DNA of 64,000 nt from Alphaproteobacteria bacterium (GTDB lineage Bacteria > Pseudomonadota > Alphaproteobacteria > Rs-D84), in NCBI GenBank assembly GCA_017524525.1, contig JAFXVM010000005.1, positions 1 to 64,000 of the forward strand, given 5' to 3'. A model generated the notes under the pieces. The model had not been told where the DNA came from and did no database searches. It saw only the letters and a program-made list of their open reading frames with translations. Positions 28,254 through 36,121 of the stretch are shown here, piece after piece. Every line of letters begins with the position of its first letter. Within the stretch, counting starts at the first letter, position 1. Both the position numbers and the translations under genes were made by a program.

Positions 28254-29555
28254 TTATTGACGTTGTGTGGTCACTGTCCATCCATGGAATGTATAACCAG
28301 TTCTTTGGTCTGGTTGTACCAATGGTCCCATTGTACCGCCGTACACACAAGTATTTGGGTTTTCGCCAGTACCATTAAATGTTTCCGTTCCTGTTTCGTT
28401 CAAATACCACACCAAATTCACAGAAGCGTTCTGTGTCCATCGAGCATAACAAGTCACACTAACAGCTGTTGGGTAATTTGGCGCCGGTACTTTGAAGGTG
28501 CCAGTAGCGCCCGCTTGATAATGGGTAAAGGTAGCGGCGTTTCCCACTTGATAAGGGGTAGAATTGTGCGTACCTGTTTCAAGATTGTAATCACAATCCC
28601 ATCCGCCAAAACTATATTCACCCGCGGTATCACCCGATAACGCACACGTATTGGCTGTGCTTGCAAGTTGAAAACCATCGTCGTATTCAACAGAATTTGG
28701 ACCTGGGGCTGACCCGCCAACTGTGATATTGTTTGCTGGCGCTGTACCACAATTATACATGATTGTTCCAGTATGTGGTGTCCATTTTGCATACAACGTC
28801 TCGTTAGAAGTTGTGCAAGTTGTATTCACCGGACTGTCATTAGTCCCAAGCGTGGACGATGTATACCAACCATCGAAATTATAACCTGTTATTTCTGGAT
28901 CCGCCGGGAACGTTCTTGTTGCGCATCCCCACTTAGCATACCAAGTTGTAGACGGGCATGTAGTTCCGCTGGTATACGCGATACTTTTTGCTGCATTCGT
29001 TCCCGCAGTACTTATGATATAATACGGCGAAGTCGAATTAATATACTGCACAGTAGGATTGGTTGCAGCATCCCAATACCCTTCAAACGCCCTGGTCGGT
29101 GTAGAGTTTGAAATCGCAGTTAAAGAATACGCCTGGTTTGTTACAGGATTAGTTGGAACATTTGTTGAAATATCCCATGTCGTTGTCACAGTTGGTCCCG
29201 TTGGTATACCACTGGCACTCAAACCATTTGTGGCTGGTCCCATTAAATTTGTTCTAGCAGATTCAAGATAAGCACCTTCGTCATATCTTGTATACAAAGT
29301 TTGCAAACTGCTGGCAGTATGACTTCCACCATTAGCACTCAAACTGATTGAACATTCATCAGCCACCCAATTTGGCGCATAATAAACTGGACCAGTAGTA
29401 TTTTCGGTATTGTTATAAGTTAATGTATCGCCAGAACAGGGTTCAGAAGTACTGTCATAAGCGATAGTTCCGTTACCATTGGTATCAGTCGTAGCAAGTG
29501 CAGGGCACGCCACCACCATCACCAACATGCTTGTTAAAAAGATTTTACTTTTCAT
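28254..29555 (-). CDS. Secreted InlB-B repeat protein (433 aa)
   Basis: Second gene of the array, closest to the 406-aa protein. The signal peptide MKSKIFLTSMLVMVVACPALA matches the LFLTSMLAVAAVCPAFA of the 406-aa sibling. The mature part carries EPCSGDTLTY, LYTRYDEGAYLES and RAFEGYWDAA, then GYNFDGWYT, EYSFGGWDC and a final GYTFHGWTVTTQRQ. The last ten residues are almost the same as those of the 877-aa protein, and their DNA is nearly identical too. AAAGGA lies six bases before the ATG. A terminator follows. No catalytic motif is visible; a surface or secreted role is inferred. Confidence 0.87.
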   Translation of the reverse strand: MKSKIFLTSMLVMVVACPALATTDTNGNGTIAYDSTSEPCSGDTLTYNNTENTTGPVYYAPNWVADECSISLSANGGSHTASSLQTLYTRYDEGAYLESARTNLMGPATNGLSASGIPTGPTVTTTWDISTNVPTNPVTNQAYSLTAISNSTPTRAFEGYWDAATNPTVQYINSTSPYYIISTAGTNAAKSIAYTSGTTCPSTTWYAKWGCATRTFPADPEITGYNFDGWYTSSTLGTNDSPVNTTCTTSNETLYAKWTPHTGTIMYNCGTAPANNITVGGSAPGPNSVEYDDGFQLASTANTCALSGDTAGEYSFGGWDCDYNLETGTHNSTPYQVGNAATFTHYQAGATGTFKVPAPNYPTAVSVTCYARWTQNASVNLVWYLNETGTETFNGTGENPNTCVYGGTMGPLVQPDQRTGYTFHGWTVTTQRQ

Positions 29556-29635
29556 TTTTCATCCTTTCCTTATGTTTTGTTATTTTGTTTTCTTCATTCT
29601 TTATTTATCTCAACTTCGTTCCAGCAATCAATTTG

Positions 29636-32269
29636 TTATTGACGCTGTGTGGTCACCGTCCATCCATTAAATGTATAACCAGTCTTGGTTGGAGGCACCA
29701 ATGGCGACATGTCTCCGCCATATGTACACGTCGATGGGTTTGGGTTTTGATACAACGGCGTTGCACCAGTTGTTTCCTTGTACCATACTAAGTCTAACAC
29801 ATTTCCACTGCACGATGGGCTGGTGCCTGCACAAGCATCAAACGAACCAGAACCAGACGCAGAACCATTATAATTATACCCACTGCCACAACTAAAATTA
29901 TAATTACACTGATTGTTTGTCACCGTACCAGTCATACTGCAACTGCTAACATTACTGCCAGCCGTACAAGTTCCACACGTACACCACTGTGCATTCACTG
30001 TTCTGTTTTGATTGCAAGTGAAAGAAGAGATTGACCAACCAGAAAATCTTTTTCCAGAACGCGTCATCATATTATCCGCCGTTCCCCAAGTCGGCATAGT
30101 CACACTGCTTCCACATGTGCACGTTGCCGTATTAGAATTTGTTAAATTTTGACCGTTTACAACCAAAGTTCCGCTTCCGCTGTTTTTGTTAACTGTTATA
30201 TTGTACACAGTTTGCTCCCAATTCGCATAAAAGTCTTTGTTACCCGTGCTTCCCATTGCAACAACCTTTGGCCATGCACAACCTAAATTCAAAGCGTTGT
30301 TTTCACACCAATTTGTCATACTATAACAATCGTCGCGTTCTGGTCTGCTTATTGCAAAAGAGGGCGAATTCACAGTATAAACATTCGGCCTTACTGGATC
30401 ACTTTGCGGCCACCTAACATGCGAACCATACGTGGCGTTTTCTTCTACATTGTGATAATTTATATTGTATACAATTTGCAAACACACATCGCTGGAATTG
30501 TTATACGGCTTTCGCAAATCTCGCGTAGATCCGTACATTTTTATACACTCAATTGGACATTCACCCAAACATTCTGAATTATCAGTATAAACATGCGTAC
30601 TCTTATACCATACCGGTTCCAGACCATAAAATGCCGTACCGCCTGCTGCCGCAAACATTGTAGGAATACACCAACAATTTTTTCCGCCGTTGTTCAACGC
30701 TGGCGTTGTTCCAGACGAAGAAGTACTGCAAATCGCCGTGCCACGTACAGTTCCATAACTAAATTCAGCCCACCATTCACCAGGTGCAAAATAACGCGCT
30801 GGTACAGCAGATGCATTATTGCTAGTTGTGGCAGTTCCATCCAACGAAACATCTATTTTTACGCCATCGCCACCAGTTGAATTAAGGCTATCGTCTTTTC
30901 CATTAAGCGGTGACACACCCGGTGTAAGTCCGGTCGCTGCACAACCCCAACGCGCTGTAAATGTCACAGTTCCAGATGTCGCGCGTAAATTTTGAAACCA
31001 TGTACGCGTTATGTTTAACAACGAAGTTGCTGTTGTATGTTGTGTTAAACTGTTTTGCGCACTTCCATAATCGTGCGTTGTAGAATCCATACCTGTTATA
31101 TCCCAACCCAAAAACACAAAACCTGTTTTTGTGGGGTTCGTCACATTAAACGGCGTATTATATGTAGCCGTAGTTGGCTGGCTGCCACCACTAGTGCCAC
31201 CGTTCATGACGTAATTTATATTATAAGTATTCGCATTACATACTGTGTCAAACACCGGTTTACCATCGCTGTCTTTAAGCATAGCAGTACGTGTAGTTTG
31301 ATTTGTTTTTACCTGTTCCGCACAATAATTCGGGCACACTTGTTCGCAACTACTGTACGAACCAACACGTCTCCATATTGCGTCCGAAACAACGTATTTA
31401 GAATTAGCTCTGCCCAACAAACCTTCCATTTTTTCTGTCGCATGACACCAACAATTGTTTCCACTGGTACTATTACTATAACTAGACAAACTGGCGTTGC
31501 ATTTTGATTCTCCATATATATATTTGTATTTATACGTTATCGCATTACCCATTGTGGTTGAATAAGTAAAATACACCATCCATTCGCCATAATCCATACC
31601 AGCAAAAGCACTTCTGTTGTTATCACAATTGTCCCCGCTGGCAGAACCGTTAATATAACATGTCAAATCCCGCCAATTATTATCAGCAGTGGGTGTTACC
31701 CGACCGATGGCATACGAATTCGTTCCGGCTTTACTATAATCAATGTCTGTTCCCAAAGTATAGCCCGGAGTAGAGCAAGTAGAAATTTCACACAACCCAA
31801 CAACACGTCCAATATTACAATAATAACCATAATCGTTATCCGGATTACACCACCACTTTGGTTCCGCATACGACATATCTGGGTGTTGCGCCTGAAATGT
31901 TTTACGAACAAAACTATTAGATTTCCAAGTTGCCACACCGGCACTATTATAACACGCCGTACATGAACTTGACGCACTTTGCCCAACAGATGTTGTATAA
32001 GACCCCGCACCACACAATGTACACACAGTTGGTCTAATATTAGAATTCGTATTAGCATTATACGACCCAATTGGACATTGTTCACATTCTTGATTAGTAT
32101 TACTAATACCAGGCGTAAAAATATCCGCTATACCAAAATTTCCAGCACTACACCAATTATGCACTTCTTCAGCAACCGCCAATTGCACCATACAAACGAC
32201 CGCCAATGGCGCACAAAGCGCCCATACAAAAAACCTTCGAAAACTGCGAAAATTCAGTGTTTTCTTCAC
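29636..32269 (-). CDS. Secreted Cys-module / InlB-B repeat protein (877 aa)
   Basis: First gene of the array and the richest in Cys. After a signal sequence ending QLAVA come CxxCPxGxY-type motifs (ECEQCPIGSY, CTLCGAGSY, CTAC; about residues 60-106) that recall TNFR/ephrin-receptor-like Cys repeats. Then follow module A at about 228-316 and 497-576, InlB-B repeats (GFVFLGWD, KRFSGWSISS), module B at about 763-804, and a final GYTFNGWTVTTQRQ. The start is taken as GTG at 32269; AGGAAGG is only three bases upstream, which is tight, so a slightly later start is possible. Promoter-like boxes lie directly upstream. Confidence 0.86.
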   Translation of the reverse strand: MKKTLNFRSFRRFFVWALCAPLAVVCMVQLAVAEEVHNWCSAGNFGIADIFTPGISNTNQECEQCPIGSYNANTNSNIRPTVCTLCGAGSYTTSVGQSASSSCTACYNSAGVATWKSNSFVRKTFQAQHPDMSYAEPKWWCNPDNDYGYYCNIGRVVGLCEISTCSTPGYTLGTDIDYSKAGTNSYAIGRVTPTADNNWRDLTCYINGSASGDNCDNNRSAFAGMDYGEWMVYFTYSTTMGNAITYKYKYIYGESKCNASLSSYSNSTSGNNCWCHATEKMEGLLGRANSKYVVSDAIWRRVGSYSSCEQVCPNYCAEQVKTNQTTRTAMLKDSDGKPVFDTVCNANTYNINYVMNGGTSGGSQPTTATYNTPFNVTNPTKTGFVFLGWDITGMDSTTHDYGSAQNSLTQHTTATSLLNITRTWFQNLRATSGTVTFTARWGCAATGLTPGVSPLNGKDDSLNSTGGDGVKIDVSLDGTATTSNNASAVPARYFAPGEWWAEFSYGTVRGTAICSTSSSGTTPALNNGGKNCWCIPTMFAAAGGTAFYGLEPVWYKSTHVYTDNSECLGECPIECIKMYGSTRDLRKPYNNSSDVCLQIVYNINYHNVEENATYGSHVRWPQSDPVRPNVYTVNSPSFAISRPERDDCYSMTNWCENNALNLGCAWPKVVAMGSTGNKDFYANWEQTVYNITVNKNSGSGTLVVNGQNLTNSNTATCTCGSSVTMPTWGTADNMMTRSGKRFSGWSISSFTCNQNRTVNAQWCTCGTCTAGSNVSSCSMTGTVTNNQCNYNFSCGSGYNYNGSASGSGSFDACAGTSPSCSGNVLDLVWYKETTGATPLYQNPNPSTCTYGGDMSPLVPPTKTGYTFNGWTVTTQRQ

Positions 32270-32292
32270 AATCCTTCCTATTTATAAAGAAA

Positions 32293-32322
32293 ATTGTATA
32301 AAATTTTGGGGTTTTATGTCCA
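32293..32322 (-). promoter_or_regulatory. Promoter of the secreted-protein array
   Basis: TGGACA, 18 bases, TACAAT on the minus strand, with the expected start of transcription about 15 bases before the 877-aa gene. Confidence 0.5.
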
Positions 32323-32404
32323 GTAAAAAAAACTATAAAAAAACATTTTTATTTTATGACTTTTATGATATGATATTCATGACAAAAAAAAGAGAGAATA
32401 AATC

Positions 32405-32614
32405 ATGAAAACAAATATACAAACACTTAAACCCGAACAAATTACCAGCGATGTTTTTATTATCGCACCAACTCAAATTGAAATGATTTCGAACAATTTT
32501 GGTGACGCAGTTGCAGAAGCAATGAATGTTCGCCCACTGTCTCCAAAAATTCGTCAAATCGCGGCTGAAATTTTGACACGCGTTTTACGCGATGCAAAAA
32601 CAATGGGCGAATAA
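32405..32614 (+). CDS. Small hypothetical protein (69 aa)
   Basis: A short soluble protein I do not recognise. It begins MKTNIQTLKPEQ, is rich in helix-forming residues in the second half (KIRQIAAEILTRVLRDA), and has no signal peptide, Cys or membrane segment. AGAGAGA lies seven bases before the ATG. It is divergent from the secreted-protein array and sits 46 bases ahead of rnpB. The opposite strand is also open here, but without a ribosome-binding site. It could be a small regulator; there is no direct evidence for that. Confidence 0.65.
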   Translation: MKTNIQTLKPEQITSDVFIIAPTQIEMISNNFGDAVAEAMNVRPLSPKIRQIAAEILTRVLRDAKTMGE

Positions 32615-32627
32615 ATAATAAAACCAA

Positions 32628-32655
32628 TTGAAAAATCAAAATAAAATACTATACT
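32628..32655 (+). promoter_or_regulatory. rnpB promoter
   Basis: TTGAAA, 16 bases, TATACT, placing transcription start at about 32661, exactly where the 5' strand of RNase P helix P1 begins. Confidence 0.75.
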
Positions 32656-32660
32656 CCAAA

Positions 32661-33013
32661 TTGTTGGGCGCGAAAAAGCATAGCTGAATTGGACTTGAAA
32701 TTTCATATGACCACAATTCAGAGGAAAGTCCGGACTGCAGCGGGACAACATAGCGGCTAATTACCGCGCAGGGCAACCTGACGATTAGAGCAGCAGAGAC
32801 GAGCGTATTAAATTACGGTGAAACGGGCAATCTCTATGTGCAGCAACCTCAAAAAGGATTCCATGATTGTCCCCATCGCTACGGAATCGGGTAGAGGGCT
32901 TGACATTTTGCGGCAACGCAATTTGCAGATTAATTATGCTTGCAACCTTTTTTGTGTTATGTGTGGACACGAATTAGGCTGAACAGAATCCGGCTTATTG
33001 AACGCCCAGCAAA
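32661..33013 (+). ncRNA. rnpB: RNase P RNA (class A)
   Basis: The catalytic RNA that removes 5' leaders from pre-tRNAs. The conserved core AGAGGAAAGTCCGGACT appears near the 5' side, the GGTGAAACGG segment in the middle, and ACAGAATCCGGCTTA near the 3' end. The ends pair to form helix P1 (TGTTGGGCG with CGCCCAGCA), which fixes the boundaries at about 350 nt. A sigma-70 promoter stands immediately before it and a hairpin terminator immediately after. The internal domain is AU-rich compared with well-known alphaproteobacterial versions. Confidence 0.93.
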
Positions 33014-33046
33014 TTAAAAATCGCCATCGCGGCGATTTTTTTATTT
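33014..33046 (+). terminator. Bidirectional terminator between rnpB and tolA
   Basis: TCGCC/GGCGA stem with A-rich sequence before and a T run after; it can serve rnpB on the plus strand and tolA on the minus strand, whose stop is at 33047. Confidence 0.85.
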
Positions 33047-33793
33047 TTACATAACTTTTCCATTAATTGGATAAAATGTGACCGAAGTATCACGCCAAGT
33101 ATCATATTCTTTGCGCGGCAACATAGAAAATGGCGAACATGTTTTAATTGCTTCTCGCGCAGTTTCCAAAACATATGCAAAATCAGGATCGGTTTCCGCA
33201 CGACTTTCTGATTCAAACCACAATCTGTCCACTACACCCGTTGGTAAAAATTTTATATGAGCAGTCAAGCGAATATCTTCCAATCCCGGACGAGAAGAAT
33301 CAATATTCCAGCACCTTGTTAACGCGACACGCAAAGCATCAATAACCGATACCGTCATAGTTCTGTCCAAAGACAAGACTTCGCGATTAACACGAACTAC
33401 GGTTTTTTTACGCGGTGCTTCTTTTTCATCTGGTTTTTTATCGTCTTTTTTGTCGGCTTTTTCTTTAGATAAAGTTTTACTTTCGTTTTCAACCATAGTT
33501 GGTTGTTTTAACTGTGTTTTTTCATCAAAGATATTTTTCTTGTCCGGGCTTTTTTTATCATTTTTTTCTTCCTCTTTTTTGTCATCAGCGTTTGTATTAT
33601 AAAGTTTTGTTTCGCTGCCAGATATTTTTACATCTTTTAAATCTATTTCGACAATTTGAACGCGATTTGGTGTCACTAATTTTGCACGCTCAACAACCAC
33701 AGAAAAAGAAAACAGCATTATAGCAATCAAAATCAAATGTCCTAAAATAGACATCATCATATTTTCACTTTTAAATTGCGTACTCTGTTTCAT
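33047..33793 (-). CDS. tolA: TolA-like envelope protein
   Basis: TolA spans the periplasm and links the TolQR motor to TolB/Pal at the outer membrane. The 248-aa protein has one N-terminal membrane segment (about 14-35, ILGHLILIAIMLFSFSVVV), a charged Lys/Glu/Asp linker (about 68-130) and a C-terminal domain (about 145-248) with a Cys pair (TRCWN, KTCSPF) as in TolA/TonB domain III. Its start overlaps the tolR stop by one base (TAATG). The linker is much shorter than in enterobacteria. The terminator follows directly; tolB and pal are not downstream. Confidence 0.82.
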   Translation of the reverse strand: MKQSTQFKSENMMMSILGHLILIAIMLFSFSVVVERAKLVTPNRVQIVEIDLKDVKISGSETKLYNTNADDKKEEEKNDKKSPDKKNIFDEKTQLKQPTMVENESKTLSKEKADKKDDKKPDEKEAPRKKTVVRVNREVLSLDRTMTVSVIDALRVALTRCWNIDSSRPGLEDIRLTAHIKFLPTGVVDRLWFESESRAETDPDFAYVLETAREAIKTCSPFSMLPRKEYDTWRDTSVTFYPINGKVM

Positions 33794-34197
33794 TATTTAT
33801 TATCGATTTGTGTTCGTAATCCCACACGCTGAAATCCAACGTCTTTTAATTTTCCCATCATAGACATAACCGCGCCATAATCAGCATGCGTATCACCGCT
33901 TAAAGTTATTGTTAAATCAGGATTTTCGCCACGCATAGCGATTGCACGTTTAACAACTTCGTCTCGTGATAATTTTTGATTTAACAAATAATAATTTCCA
34001 CGCGCATCAACACTTATTTGTATAGCATGATTGTTTCCCGTCATCGCTGAAGTTCCCGCACGTGGCAATTCAATATCTATACCCGTTGTCATCATAGGCG
34101 TAGTCACCATGAACACCGCCAACAAAGTTGTCATAATATCTATCATTGGCGTCAACGACATATTAGCGTCACTTTTAAAAGAGTGTCTTCTGGACAT
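33793..34197 (-). CDS. tolR: TolR / ExbD family protein
   Basis: TolR is the periplasm-facing part of the proton-driven TolQR motor. The 134-aa protein has the usual N-terminal membrane helix with the essential Asp in SLTPMIDIMTTLLAVFMV (about 14-31), followed by a periplasmic ExbD-like domain with ISVDARGNYYLLNQ and GDTHADYGAVMSMMGKLKDVGF. The gene lies 14 bases downstream of tolQ and overlaps tolA by one base. Confidence 0.9.
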   Translation of the reverse strand: MSRRHSFKSDANMSLTPMIDIMTTLLAVFMVTTPMMTTGIDIELPRAGTSAMTGNNHAIQISVDARGNYYLLNQKLSRDEVVKRAIAMRGENPDLTITLSGDTHADYGAVMSMMGKLKDVGFQRVGLRTQIDNK

Positions 34198-34211
34198 TTT
34201 AATTCCATTTA

Positions 34212-34703
34212 TTATTTATGTTTAAATTCTTTGACTTTTTCATCTAAAACATCATACAAATCGTCTGATTTTTTAGAAAAAACATTATAAGCAATTGCTG
34301 CTGGCACAGCCGCAATCAACCCCAACGCTGTTGTTCCCAACGCCACAGCCAATCCCGGCGCAATTACACCAATACTAACTGATTGATTAACACCAATCGC
34401 CGCAAAAGAATCCATCACGCCCCAAACAGTCCCAAACAATCCAATAAATGGTGCTACATAAGAAACCATCGACAAAAACCACAAATTTTTATCAAAAGGA
34501 CGAATTAATTTATCCACTATCGTATCCATATTATCCGTAGACTTTACAGAAACAGGATGTTGTTTTTGAAAGCGCCAAAGACGGATTTTTTCAATAATCA
34601 CCGCCCAAGACATAATGCTAGCAGCCACTAAAATCAACGACACAGTCAAAGTCATTAAATCGCGCCCTGTGAACAGCGACAAAAACGAAAAACTATTTTC
34701 CAT
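34212..34703 (-). CDS. tolQ: TolQ / ExbB family proton channel, compact form
   Basis: TolQ forms the pentameric channel of the Tol motor in the inner membrane. The 163-aa protein keeps the first helix (about 13-40, ending SWAVIIEKIRLWRF) and the conserved second and third helices (APFIGLFGTVWGVMDSF; IAPGLAVALGTTALGLIAAVPAAIAYN). It is about 65 residues shorter than typical TolQ: the cytoplasmic stretch between the first and second helices is only about 35 residues. The gene sits between ybgC and tolR, so its place in the Tol operon is normal. Confidence 0.88.
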   Translation of the reverse strand: MENSFSFLSLFTGRDLMTLTVSLILVAASIMSWAVIIEKIRLWRFQKQHPVSVKSTDNMDTIVDKLIRPFDKNLWFLSMVSYVAPFIGLFGTVWGVMDSFAAIGVNQSVSIGVIAPGLAVALGTTALGLIAAVPAAIAYNVFSKKSDDLYDVLDEKVKEFKHK

Positions 34704-34725
34704 TTATTTTTCTCCCTTTAATTAA

Positions 34726-35103
34726 TTAATCAAGCATATTTATAACAGATTCTGGCACAGCCTTTGGACGCATATCAGAACCCAAATACGCAATTGTTAT
34801 ATTCATTATAGCACAAATTTTATCATCTTTCACGAATTTTTGTTCAACCGTCATCGAAGCAGCACCCATCTTGACCGGTTTCGTTTCAACAACAAATTCA
34901 TCTCCTAATAACAAAGGTGTTTTATATTTTATGTTTAAATCACGAATTATAAAACCAAAATCGCCATCTGGAAGCACAACTTTTTTTGACCAATTAGAGC
35001 GTGCTCGTTCAGCCACTTCTATATAACGACCATGATACATTATACCCTGGGCATCTGTGTCTGCAAACGCAACCGCAAAATTAAAAATATGTCCTTTTGT
35101 CAT
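34726..35103 (-). CDS. ybgC: YbgC-type acyl-CoA thioesterase
   Basis: A 125-aa hot-dog fold thioesterase, the usual first gene of tol-pal operons. The catalytic Asp lies in FADTDAQGIMYHGRYIEVAERAR (Asp near residue 15). The usual form of the motif has GG or GV where this protein has QGI. The family hydrolyses short- or long-chain acyl-CoA and is linked to phospholipid metabolism at the envelope. It sits between ruvB and tolQ, spaced 23 and 22 bases. Confidence 0.88.
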   Translation of the reverse strand: MTKGHIFNFAVAFADTDAQGIMYHGRYIEVAERARSNWSKKVVLPDGDFGFIIRDLNIKYKTPLLLGDEFVVETKPVKMGAASMTVEQKFVKDDKICAIMNITIAYLGSDMRPKAVPESVINMLD

Positions 35104-35126
35104 AATGTTATCCTGTTAAAATAAAG

Positions 35127-36119
35127 TTATTTATCAAGACCAAGATGTTTATATCCAGCATCTGTAATTATACGCCCACGAGGTGTTCTTTGAACAAATC
35201 CCAATTGCATTAAATACGGTTCAATTACATCTTCGATTGTATCGGCAGGTTCAGATAATATTGCCGACAAATTATCAATTCCAACTGGACCACCAGCATA
35301 ATTTTTTATAATCGCATTCATATATTCTCTATCGATTTCATCTAATCCAACACCATCAATATGTAACTGATACAAAGTTGTTTTAATTGTATCCGAATCG
35401 ATATAATCTTTGCCAATTGCCGCTGCAAAATCACGCGCACGTTTTAACAATCTGTTTGCGATACGCGGTGTTCCGCGTGAAGATTCTGCCAACATTTTTG
35501 CACCATTGTCATCAATCTTGGTTCCTAAAATGTTTGCGCTGCGTGAAATTATTTTTGCCAAATCTAAAGCAGGGTAAAAGGACAATCTTAAATCAATTCC
35601 AAATCTGTCTCGCAAAGGGTTAGACAACAAACCAGTTCTGGTTGTCGCACCAACCAAAGTAAATGGTGGCAAATCTATACGAACAGACTTTGCAGTTGGA
35701 CCTTCGCCCAACATAATATCCAACTTAAAATCTTCCATTGCAGAATACAAAACTTCTTCGATAGCAGTAGGAAGACGATGAATTTCATCGATAAACAATA
35801 CATCCATCGGTTCAAGCGCAGTTAAAATTGCTGCTAAATCACCTTGCTTGGTCAACATAGGAGCAGCAGTTGCACGAAAATTCGTTCCTAATTCGTTTGC
35901 TATAATATGAGCCAACGTAGTTTTACCCAATCCCGGCGGTCCATAAAGCAACACATGATCCATCGCTTCACCACGATTGCGCGCAGCAGATACAAAAACA
36001 GACAAATTCTGCTTTAATGCATCGTGTCCTATAAAATCACCCAAGGTTTTTGGTCGAATAGACGAAGCCATTTCGTCTGGAATATTCGGGTCTAAAAAAC
36101 GTTTATTTTCTTGTATCAT
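35127..36119 (-). CDS. ruvB: Holliday junction branch migration ATPase RuvB
   Basis: RuvB is the hexameric motor that, with RuvA, moves Holliday junctions. The 330-aa protein shows the early [18 protein letters not shown], Walker [10 protein letters not shown] (about 60-68), Walker [11 protein letters not shown] (about 108-117), sensor [18 protein letters not shown], and a C-terminal winged helix ending [17 protein letters not shown]. ruvA and ruvC are not directly upstream as they would be in many alphaproteobacteria; the upstream neighbour is an alpha/beta hydrolase, two bases away. Confidence 0.97.
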   Translation of the reverse strand: MIQENKRFLDPNIPDEMASSIRPKTLGDFIGHDALKQNLSVFVSAARNRGEAMDHVLLYGPPGLGKTTLAHIIANELGTNFRATAAPMLTKQGDLAAILTALEPMDVLFIDEIHRLPTAIEEVLYSAMEDFKLDIMLGEGPTAKSVRIDLPPFTLVGATTRTGLLSNPLRDRFGIDLRLSFYPALDLAKIISRSANILGTKIDDNGAKMLAESSRGTPRIANRLLKRARDFAAAIGKDYIDSDTIKTTLYQLHIDGVGLDEIDREYMNAIIKNYAGGPVGIDNLSAILSEPADTIEDVIEPYLMQLGFVQRTPRGRIITDAGYKHLGLDK

Positions 36120-36121
36120 TT

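Noticed and set aside
22764-29555. Idea that the 406- and 433-aa genes are fragments of one larger broken gene
   Set aside because: Each has its own signal peptide and ribosome-binding site and ends cleanly after a repeat; no frameshift would join them to the next gene.
15201-32269. Assignment as internalins or Gram-positive surface proteins
   Set aside because: There are no leucine-rich repeats or LPXTG sorting signals, and lpxA/B, tol and gcrA show a Gram-negative alphaproteobacterium.
32785-32970. Short reading frame on the minus strand inside rnpB
   Set aside because: It lies wholly within the RNase P RNA, whose conserved core sequences explain this DNA.
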